Below are positions 8,174 through 13,410 of a stretch of 13,410 nt of DNA, one piece after another. The stretch lies in contig JAITRV010000115.1 of the NCBI GenBank assembly GCA_031288215.1, forward strand, positions 1 through 13,410, read 5' to 3'. The position numbers and the translations under genes were made by a program. How positions within the stretch are numbered: position 1 is the first letter of the stretch; the number at the start of each line of letters is the position of its first letter. The DNA is from Spirochaetaceae bacterium. GTDB lineage: Bacteria; Spirochaetota; Spirochaetia; Treponematales; Breznakiellaceae. The notes below the pieces were generated by a model. That model did no database searches. It saw only the letters and a program-made list of their open reading frames with translations, and was not told where the DNA came from.

Positions 8174-9816
8174 CCGGAAGCCAGAACGCCGGTCCCCTCC
8201 CCTACCCGGAGGAAATGCTCTTTTCCGCCGAATCCGCCCGGACCCTGGACCAACTGGCCCCCTCCTGGGGACTGGACCCCTTTGCCCTGGTGGAAGCCGC
8301 AGGCCGATCCTGTGCCCGGGGCCTTACCGAGGTCTGTCCTGCCCTCGGTTCCCCCGGTTTTTGCCGCACGGTTATTGCCGCGGGGTCCGGAAACAACGCT
8401 GCCGATGCCCTGGTCATGCTCCGATCCCTCATCACGGAAGGCCGCCTCTCCCCCGGCGCTTCCGCGGTCGTGATAAACCGCCTGCCTTCCCCGGAGGAGC
8501 ATAATCCCCGTTCGGAGGCGCTCAAGGTCCTGATCAAGATGGATATCCCGGTCTACCCCTGGCGGGAAGAAGCGGATCTTCCCGAAGCCGATGATCCCGG
8601 GCGGAAGGCCCTGGATCAGGCGGACCTGATCATCGACGGCATCGCCGGTACGGGTCTGCGGGGATCCCTGACGGGTTCGGCGAAAGAAATGACCGCCTAT
8701 ATTAACCGCCTCGATGACCCCCCGGCGGATCAGGTCCGGGTGGTTTCCCTGGACATCCCCTCGGGCAATTTTGATGACTGGGCGCCCTCCATGCCTATCA
8801 TAAAGGCTGACCTTACCCTGGCCATCGAGCCCCGGAAGAGTTGCCTGTATCACCCCGGTCCCCGGCCCTTTGCGGGAACCATCGTTCCCGTCGGGGGAAT
8901 CTTCCCCTCGGCCCTGGTCAGGAATTTCTCCGGCCCCGAATTTATCACCTGGGAACGGGTCCGGCGGCGAATTCCCCCGATCCTGCCCGACAACTACAAG
9001 TACAGCCGGGGGGTGGTGGAGATTAAGGCCGGATCCATCGGCAGTACCGGGGCCGCCCAGATCGCTGCCCGGGGGGCCCAGGCCGCCGGGGCAGGACTGG
9101 TCCGGCTCCTGGTGGACCCGGAGATCTATCCCATCCTGGCCTTCTCCGCCGGGGGGGTGATGGTGGCCCCTGCTCCGGAGGAGGAGGGGGAAGGCCGTTT
9201 CCGCCCTGATGCGGTACTCCTGGGTCCCGGCTGGGGCAGGTACCCGGATCGGCTCCCGGTCCTGACCCGGGCCCTGGATCGGGAAGCGGCGGGACTCCCC
9301 CTGATCCTGGATGCGGATGCCATCGCCCTCTCCGCGGCCCGGACCTTTCACGGAAACGCCATCCTGACCCCCCACCCCGGAGAATTTGCCATCCTCGCCG
9401 GGCTTTCCCCGGACAAGTTCCCCGCCAACCCCCTCCCCTTGATAAGCCGGATAGCCCGGGAACGTCATGCGGTGATCCTTTTCAAGTCCCATGTGTCCAT
9501 CATCGCCGGTCCCGACGGCCGCCTGGGAATCCAGGACGGCATGGCCCCGGTACTGGCCGCCGGGGGTACCGGGGATCTCCTGGCGGGGTTTTGCGCGGCC
9601 CTGGCGGCCCGGACAAAGCGGGCCGATTGCTACGACGCCTATACCTGCGCCGCCGTTGCCGTGGCCCTGCTCATGGAAGCCGCCGCTACCCCGGCGTTGT
9701 CCCGGAACTTCGCCGATCCCCTGGATCTGGCGGATGCGGCGGCCCGGCTGGCCGGCGAAACCTGGTTAAAGGCCCCGTCCCGGCCAAGCCCCCGGCCGGA
9801 CTCACGTCCGAGTTGA
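8170..9816 (+). CDS. nnr: Bifunctional NAD(P)H-hydrate epimerase / ADP-dependent NAD(P)H-hydrate dehydratase
   Basis: Nnr repairs NADH and NADPH that have become hydrated: an N-terminal YjeF_N domain interconverts R and S hydrates and a C-terminal ribokinase-like domain dehydrates the S form. In this 548-residue protein, residues 1-265 carry the YjeF_N landmarks GNN (74-76) with D79, DGIAGTGL (156-163) and DIPSG (195-199). Residues 275-530 carry GPGWG (352-356), LDADA (380-384), TPHPGE (400-405) and GTGD (466-469, with the catalytic Asp). Several usual residues are changed: GNNGGDG reads GNNAADA, the HKGD segment reads YKYSRG, and the KGAGT segment reads KSHVS, so activity may differ. ATG 8170-8172 overlaps the preceding stop as ATGA and follows GGAGGAGGGA with good spacing; an earlier in-frame ATG at 8113 lies inside the lipoprotein gene and is not supported. 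The end is proline-rich. Confidence 0.9.
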   Translation: MTGSQNAGPLPYPEEMLFSAESARTLDQLAPSWGLDPFALVEAAGRSCARGLTEVCPALGSPGFCRTVIAAGSGNNAADALVMLRSLITEGRLSPGASAVVINRLPSPEEHNPRSEALKVLIKMDIPVYPWREEADLPEADDPGRKALDQADLIIDGIAGTGLRGSLTGSAKEMTAYINRLDDPPADQVRVVSLDIPSGNFDDWAPSMPIIKADLTLAIEPRKSCLYHPGPRPFAGTIVPVGGIFPSALVRNFSGPEFITWERVRRRIPPILPDNYKYSRGVVEIKAGSIGSTGAAQIAARGAQAAGAGLVRLLVDPEIYPILAFSAGGVMVAPAPEEEGEGRFRPDAVLLGPGWGRYPDRLPVLTRALDREAAGLPLILDADAIALSAARTFHGNAILTPHPGEFAILAGLSPDKFPANPLPLISRIARERHAVILFKSHVSIIAGPDGRLGIQDGMAPVLAAGGTGDLLAGFCAALAARTKRADCYDAYTCAAVAVALLMEAAATPALSRNFADPLDLADAAARLAGETWLKAPSRPSPRPDSRPS

Positions 9817-9824
9817 GGCAGCTT

Positions 9825-10400
9825 ATGGAAGAAAATACCCCCCCGCCGGCCCCTCCCCCGGATCCGCCCAAGTCCGGCCGCGACTCGGTTTCCCAAGAAT
9901 TGGTTTTCTACTACTCCCGTGCCAGACGGCTGGAACGGGCCTCCCCGGCGGTTCGGGCCTTAAACGAAGCCTCCCCGGAAAGACGGCCCGGGCTCTTCAA
10001 AACCCTCACCGCCACGAAAGGCCTGACCTTTCTCTTTATATCCGTGGTCCTCTCGGTGGCGATCCTCTACCTGGGCGTCTTTCTGAGAAGGGACAGGGCT
10101 CAGGCCCTGGGCGGGAACAGCCTCAGCTTCTCGGCCCTGCGCTTTGAGGGATCCTCTTATATCGTCCTCAAGAAAAGCGCCCCGCCAAATAAGGAAGCCT
10201 ATGCGGGGGTGGTGGATATGGCAATCTCCGCTGCCGAGAAGACCGGAACGGGAAATCCCCCTTTGGCAAACCGGAGCGTCATCTTTTCAACGGAAGCGGA
10301 GGAGGAATTCCGGTTTGTGGTTCCCTTTGAGGCGCCGGAACTCCTGATCCTCCTGCGGGTCGGGGAAGAATACGGAAATTATAAGGTAAAAGCCGATTAG
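9825..10400 (+). CDS. Small proline-rich single-pass membrane protein of unknown function
   Basis: I do not recognise the family. The 191-residue protein has a proline-rich, charged N-terminal part (prolines clustered at 6-15; many Arg at 32-54), one membrane helix at about 67-87 (GLTFLFISVVLSVAILYLGVFL), an Arg-rich RRDR just after it, and a C-terminal globular part (about 95-191) with alternating beta-like strands (FRFVVPFEAPELLILLRVG at 162-180). The basic residues on both sides make the topology uncertain. ATG 9825-9827 follows GAGG (9815-9818) by 6 bases and lies 8 bases after the nnr stop, so it is the third gene of the operon. The open frame continues upstream inside nnr to 9591 but has no ribosome-binding site there. 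The TAG stop overlaps the stop of the convergent NUDIX gene. Confidence 0.75.
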   Translation: MEENTPPPAPPPDPPKSGRDSVSQELVFYYSRARRLERASPAVRALNEASPERRPGLFKTLTATKGLTFLFISVVLSVAILYLGVFLRRDRAQALGGNSLSFSALRFEGSSYIVLKKSAPPNKEAYAGVVDMAISAAEKTGTGNPPLANRSVIFSTEAEEEFRFVVPFEAPELLILLRVGEEYGNYKVKAD

Positions 10401-10780
10401 GGCAGGGTTTTTAAACCCGGAAGGAGTTTGCGGTCCGAGTCGGCAAAATCCAGGGTTTCAATTTCCCCTACGTCTGCCCAACGCCATTCGGTATGTTCCT
10501 TCAGGGTAAAGTCCCGGCGGGAAAAATAGACCCGGTAGGCGTTGAGGGTTCGGGTACAGCCGTGGTGTTCAAAGGAGACGGTTCCCAGGAGGGCTCCTAT
10601 TTCCACGGGGACCCCGAATTCTTCCTCGTACTCCCGGATCAGGGCCTCCCCGTCGGATTCCCCCGGCTCCACCTTCCCCCCGGGGAATTCCCATTTTTCC
10701 CCCAGGTCTCCCCCGGGAATACGCCGGGCGATGAAGAACTTTCCCTGCTCACAGGCTATCCCTGCGACCGATGTGCCCAT
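10397..10780 (-). CDS. MutT-like NUDIX hydrolase
   Basis: A 127-residue single-domain NUDIX hydrolase, the size of MutT. The NUDIX signature G-x5-E-x7-R-E-U-x-E-E-x-G-U is complete: G35, E41, R49, E50, E53, E54, G56, V57, with Tyr51 at a position that is usually aliphatic. Leading features typical of the MutT / 8-oxo-dGTP or CTP pyrophosphohydrolase branch are the N-terminal strand (VAGIACEQGKFFIARR), the G-x-WEFPGGK lead-in (27-36) and HTEWRW (96-101) near the end. It probably hydrolyses damaged or non-standard nucleoside triphosphates, but the substrate cannot be read from sequence. ATG 10780-10778 begins 6 bases after the stop of the membrane-protein gene, so the two are co-transcribed; only a weak AGG lies upstream. 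Its TAA (10399-10397) overlaps the convergent TAG (10398-10400). Confidence 0.9.
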   Translation of the reverse strand: MGTSVAGIACEQGKFFIARRIPGGDLGEKWEFPGGKVEPGESDGEALIREYEEEFGVPVEIGALLGTVSFEHHGCTRTLNAYRVYFSRRDFTLKEHTEWRWADVGEIETLDFADSDRKLLPGLKTLP

Positions 10781-10786
10781 ACGCGC

Positions 10787-11194
10787 CTAGAGGAACAGGA
10801 CCGAGGGAAAGAGGAAGTGCAGCGCCGCCGAGGCTATGGCGATAAACCCGAGCCAACGCTTATTTTTGGACAAAATCCGTCCTAAATGGTCGACTTTCTC
10901 CGATTCGATACTAGTTTTGTTCCGGTAATACAAGAAAACCAGGACAAACCCGCTGAAGAGCCCCAGCAGGGCCGGAACGAGATCCCCCACTATCGGGATA
11001 TCTCCCTGGGTCGGGGAAAGGAGTTTGAGCAATCCTACAACCATGGTGAGGACTCCCAAAATGAGCCGGAAGGTTTCGCTGTTTGCGGAGAGCCGCAGGC
11101 CCGTCTCGATAACCCCATCATCTTCATCTTCCACCGTCAGAAGATACCCGGCAGCCACGTTAAAAAGGATGGATAAAAAGTAAAATTGTATCAT
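10787..11194 (-). CDS. Four-helix integral membrane protein of unknown function
   Basis: I do not recognise the family. From ATG 11194 the protein has 135 residues and four likely membrane helices at about 2-20, 42-60, 66-90 and 113-135. An acidic loop (VEDEDDG, 21-27) follows the first and a basic stretch (KVDHLGRILSKNKR, 100-113) precedes the last, pointing to a cytoplasmic position for that loop. ATG 11194 follows AGGA with 5 bases between, which decides the start; ATG 11206, four codons upstream, has no ribosome-binding site but is possible. The gene lies 6 bases upstream of the NUDIX gene and is divergent from the glutamate-synthase-like gene. No link between membrane protein and NUDIX function can be inferred beyond co-transcription. 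Confidence 0.75.
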   Translation of the reverse strand: MIQFYFLSILFNVAAGYLLTVEDEDDGVIETGLRLSANSETFRLILGVLTMVVGLLKLLSPTQGDIPIVGDLVPALLGLFSGFVLVFLYYRNKTSIESEKVDHLGRILSKNKRWLGFIAIASAALHFLFPSVLFL

Positions 11195-11245
11195 CTCGTT
11201 CCTCATGCCGAAAATTTTTTCGATTTGTTATTATAATAATGCTTC

Positions 11246-11274
11246 AATATAATATAATAATTAAGATAGATCAA
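11246..11274 (-). promoter_or_regulatory. Putative promoter of the membrane protein-NUDIX operon
   Basis: On the minus strand TTGATC (11274-11269) is followed after 17 bases by TATATT (11251-11246), giving a leader of about 30-45 bases before the start codon. A perfect TATAAT also occurs at 11235-11230 but lacks a good -35 box. The stretch is so AT-rich that chance matches are expected. Confidence 0.35.
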
Positions 11275-11320
11275 TATCGCCTCCCGGTCAAGAGACCAAC
11301 GCCGCGGGACACGAAAACCC

Positions 11321-11348
11321 TTGATTTATTCCAATACCGTGGTATAAT
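11321..11348 (+). promoter_or_regulatory. Putative sigma-70 promoter of the glutamate-synthase-like gene
   Basis: TTGATT (11321-11326) and a perfect TATAAT (11343-11348) are separated by 16 bases. Transcription would start near 11355, leaving a leader of about 30 bases that contains the ribosome-binding site GGAG (11374-11377). This placement supports the ATG at 11386 rather than earlier in-frame ATGs at 11239, 11347 or 11350. Confidence 0.6.
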
Positions 11349-11385
11349 GATGCTCCGAGTCAATGACGAGAATGGAGTGTATCGT

Positions 11386-12984
11386 ATGAATTTGCAAAGA
11401 CCGAATAGTAACGATGCCACCCGGACGATAAACCGTTCGGTGAGCGTTGTTCCCTGCAGTGGTTTGTGTTCCCGCTGTGTCGACGGATGCCGGGGTAACT
11501 GTGAAATTTTTAAGGCGACCTTTCGGGGGAGGGAACTTATCTATCCGGGGCCTTTTGGGGACATTACCGCCGGGGGGGATAAAAATTACCCGGTAGACTA
11601 TTCCCACCTCAACATCCAGGGTTATGCCCAGGGTGCGGAGGGGCTGCCGGCGGGGGTAACAGCGGGCCCGGATACGGCCCGGTTTCCCCTGGTCAATACC
11701 GAGACGTCCTACGGCTGGGAGCGGAAGGTAAAGATGACCTTGCCGGTGTTTACCGGCGCCCTGGGTTCCACCGAGATTGCCCGGAAGAACTGGGACCATT
11801 TCGCCATGGGGGCGGCCATCTCCGGGGTGACCATCGTCTGCGGGGAGAACGTCTGCGGCATCGATCCGGCCCTGGAACTCAATAACGCAAAAAAGGTAGT
11901 AAAAGCCCCGGATATGGACCGGCGCATCGAAGCCTACAAGAGGTACCACGGGGGATACGGGGAGCTCCTCATCCAGATGAACGTGGAGGATACCGCCCTG
12001 GGGGTGGCCGAATACATCATCGACAAGCACCGGATTGAAACCATTGAGTTAAAGTGGGGGCAGGGGGCCAAGTGCATCGGCGGGGAAATCAAGGTGGCCC
12101 AGCTTGAGCGGGCCCTGGAACTGCAAAAACGGGGGTACATCGTTACCCCGGACCCCTCGGATCCGGTTATTCAGGCTTCCTATAAGTCCGGGGCCATTAA
12201 GGAGTTTGAGCGCCACAGCCGCCTGGGTTTTGTTACCCAGGAAGGATTCATGCGGGAAGTGGATCGGCTGCGGGCCCTGGGTTATAAGCGGATCACCCTC
12301 AAGACCGGGGCATACAGCCTGAAAGAACTGGCCATGGCCATCAAGTTCTCTTCCGTGGCGAAGATCGACCTCCTCACCATCGACGGTTCCTCCGGGGGGA
12401 CCGGGATGAGCCCCTGGAGGATGATGGAGGAATGGGGCATCCCCTCGCTGTACCTCCACAGCGCCGCCCGGGAATACGCCTCCATCCTGGCCGCCCGGGG
12501 AGAACGGGTCCCGGACCTGGCCTTTGCCGGGGGATTCAGTTCCGAGGACGGGGTATTCAAAGCCCTTGCCCTGGGGGCTCCCTATGTGAAGGCGGTCTGC
12601 ATGGGCCGCGCACTGATGATCCCCGGCATGGTGGGGAAAAATATCGACCGGTGGATGAAAGAGGGGAACCTTCCCAAATCGGTTTCCGACTTCGGCAAAA
12701 CCCCGGAGGAAATTTTTGTCAACTACGAACGGGTCAAAGACATCGTCGGGGCCGATGAAATGAAAAACATCCCCCTGGGGGCCGTCGGCATCTTCAGTTA
12801 TGCGGACAAACTCAAAGTGGGCTTGCAGCAGCTTATGGCCGGGGCCCGGCGTTTTAACCTGGAGGTGATCAACCGGAGGGACCTCATGTCCCTTACCGAG
12901 GAATGTTCCAAGGTAACCGGGATACCCTATATCATGGACTGCTACCGGGAAGAAGCCCTGAAGATCCTGGAAGGGAATATATAA
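11386..12984 (+). CDS. FMN-binding glutamate-synthase-family oxidoreductase with N-terminal cysteine cluster
   Basis: A 532-residue stand-alone protein related to the FMN-binding synthase domain of GltB. Family signs: a TIM-barrel pattern, ELKWGQGAK (221-229, usual form K-x-x-QGAKPGxGG), the FMN-site loop IDGSSGGTGMSP (332-343, usual SGHDGGTGASP), and AGGFSSEDGVFKALALGAPY (381-400). Just after the start come five cysteines, C24, C28, C31, C35 and C39 (CX3CX2CX3CX3C), which look like an iron-sulfur or other metal site. The GltB cluster motif CHxNxCPxG after the FMN domain is absent, and PGxGG is replaced by a Cys-containing CIGGE (C230). No amidotransferase domain and no gltD partner are visible, so synthesis of glutamate is unproven; it may be another amino- or hydroxy-acid redox reaction. 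ATG 11386 has GGAG 8 bases upstream. It looks monocistronic. Confidence 0.82.
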   Translation: MNLQRPNSNDATRTINRSVSVVPCSGLCSRCVDGCRGNCEIFKATFRGRELIYPGPFGDITAGGDKNYPVDYSHLNIQGYAQGAEGLPAGVTAGPDTARFPLVNTETSYGWERKVKMTLPVFTGALGSTEIARKNWDHFAMGAAISGVTIVCGENVCGIDPALELNNAKKVVKAPDMDRRIEAYKRYHGGYGELLIQMNVEDTALGVAEYIIDKHRIETIELKWGQGAKCIGGEIKVAQLERALELQKRGYIVTPDPSDPVIQASYKSGAIKEFERHSRLGFVTQEGFMREVDRLRALGYKRITLKTGAYSLKELAMAIKFSSVAKIDLLTIDGSSGGTGMSPWRMMEEWGIPSLYLHSAAREYASILAARGERVPDLAFAGGFSSEDGVFKALALGAPYVKAVCMGRALMIPGMVGKNIDRWMKEGNLPKSVSDFGKTPEEIFVNYERVKDIVGADEMKNIPLGAVGIFSYADKLKVGLQQLMAGARRFNLEVINRRDLMSLTEECSKVTGIPYIMDCYREEALKILEGNI

Positions 12985-13004
12985 AGTAAAGTATCCGGCA
13001 TCAC

Positions 13005-13052
13005 GAGCAAAGAGCGAGGGGAGGATTCCCCTTTTTTAATCGCTCTTTGCTC
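13005..13052. terminator. Nested bidirectional terminator
   Basis: A perfect 13-base inverted repeat, GAGCAAAGAGCGA (13005-13017) and TCGCTCTTTGCTC (13040-13052), encloses a smaller hairpin, AGGGGA / TCCCCT (13017-13022 and 13027-13032) with a GGAT loop, followed directly by a T run (through 13037). The inner hairpin plus T run is a classical intrinsic terminator for the plus-strand gene ending at 12984. The outer stem starts 4 bases after the TAA at 13057-13059 and would serve the minus-strand gene. Confidence 0.85.
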
Positions 13053-13056
13053 TTTG

Positions 13057-13110
13057 TTATCGTCCCCCCAATGCTTCCGCCTTTTTCGCGCCGATCTCCC
13101 GGAGCAGGTA
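13057..13110 (-). other. In-frame tail of the acyl-CoA synthetase lying beyond an amber codon
   Basis: Directly after the TAG at 13113-13111 the same frame continues for 17 codons, YLLREIGAKKAEALGGR, to TAA 13059-13057. This is the usual C-terminus of adenylate-forming enzymes (GKIQKYLLRE...). The tail ends next to the terminator, as an original gene end should. It is translated only if the amber codon is read through or is a sequencing error. Confidence 0.75.
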
Positions 13111-13410
13111 CTATTGGATCTTGCCGCTGGCGGTAAGGGGGAAGGCGTCCACAAAAAAGACGTACCGGGGGATCTTGAAGCGGCTGATCCGTCCCCGGCA
13201 ATAGTCCAGGACATCCTCCTCGCGTACCGAAACCCCCTCGTGGAGGATGACAAACGCCCCCACTTCTTCGCCGTATTTGGTACTGGCAATCCCCACCACC
13301 TGCACGTCCTTGATCCCCGGCATGGTGTAGAGGAAGTCTTCGATCTCCTTGGGGTAGATGTTTTCGCCCCCCCGGATGATCATGTCCTTGATCCGGCCGG
13401 TAACCCGGAA
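13111..13410 (-). CDS. Acyl-CoA synthetase / AMP-ligase, C-terminal part (5' end outside window)
   Basis: The last 99 residues of an ANL-superfamily adenylate-forming enzyme, which activates a carboxylic acid with ATP and transfers it to CoA. The visible part is the mobile C-terminal subdomain: the hinge motif VTGRIKDMIIRGGENIYPKEIE, split here as VTGRIKDM (residues 3-10) and IIRGGENIYPKEIE, then the strand region VVGIASTKYGEEVGAFV, and the terminal motif FPLTASGKIQ, where the Lys of SGK is the catalytic lysine of the adenylation step. TAG (13113-13111) then stands where the family has a Lys codon, and family-like sequence continues in frame for 17 more codons. The gene may be a mildly truncated but working enzyme, an early pseudogene, or carry a sequencing error. 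The substrate cannot be told from this part; medium-chain or aryl acids are typical for IIRGGENIYP types. Confidence 0.85.
   Translation of the reverse strand, partial: FRVTGRIKDMIIRGGENIYPKEIEDFLYTMPGIKDVQVVGIASTKYGEEVGAFVILHEGVSVREEDVLDYCRGRISRFKIPRYVFFVDAFPLTASGKIQ

Noticed and set aside
7915..9492. A 525-codon minus-strand open frame opposite the lipoprotein gene and nnr
   Set aside because: Low-complexity, Gly-rich translation with no recognisable motif; the plus strand carries clear lipoprotein and Nnr motifs.
11239..11385. Earlier in-frame start for the glutamate-synthase-like gene
   Set aside because: The extra 49 codons cross the AT-rich gap and the proposed promoter (TATAAT at 11343-11348), whereas ATG 11386 has a ribosome-binding site.

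Overview
The window is a compact stretch of bacterial chromosome. Its genes are strongly GC-rich and the gaps between them are short and AT-rich. Several signs point to a treponeme-like spirochaete, perhaps a termite-gut or free-living relative: the protein style, a single-pass lipoprotein of a kind common in spirochaetes, an AddAB pair, and a stand-alone glutamate-synthase-like FMN protein. This assignment is inference; no rRNA or marker gene is present to settle it.

Layout. Bases 3-125 hold the end of a plus-strand gene, probably an RlpA-like double-psi beta-barrel protein. A very AT-rich convergent gap follows. Then comes a minus-strand operon, addB (6733 to 3791) followed by addA (3794 to 228), joined by an ATGA overlap; together they encode the AddAB helicase-nuclease for double-strand-break repair. 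A 195-base divergent gap (6734-6928) carries back-to-back promoter-like sequences and a cluster of adjacent palindromes. The plus-strand operon beyond it has a beta-propeller-like lipoprotein (6929-8173), a bifunctional NAD(P)H-hydrate repair enzyme nnr (8170-9816, ATGA overlap) and a small proline-rich membrane-anchored protein (9825-10400). Converging on it, with overlapping stop codons, is a minus-strand pair: a four-helix membrane protein (from 11194 or 11206) and a MutT-like NUDIX hydrolase (10780 to 10397). A second divergent AT-rich gap leads to a plus-strand, single-gene FMN-binding glutamate-synthase-family protein (11386-12984). It ends at a strong nested terminator (13005-13052) shared with the convergent C-terminal end of an acyl-CoA synthetase-like gene that runs off the right edge.

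How the genes relate. Most are housekeeping or damage control: AddAB repairs DNA ends, NUDIX enzymes usually clean nucleotide pools, and Nnr repairs damaged NAD(P)H. Nothing here forms an obvious defence or secretion island and there is no transposase, tRNA or CRISPR array. The points most worth a second look are: an in-frame amber codon replacing an expected lysine codon near the end of the acyl-CoA synthetase; palindromes lying between, and apparently not transcribed from, two divergent promoters; two genes whose start codons sit about 10 bases after their -10 boxes with no ribosome-binding site; strongly altered active-site motifs in Nnr; and a cysteine cluster at the front of the glutamate-synthase-like enzyme.
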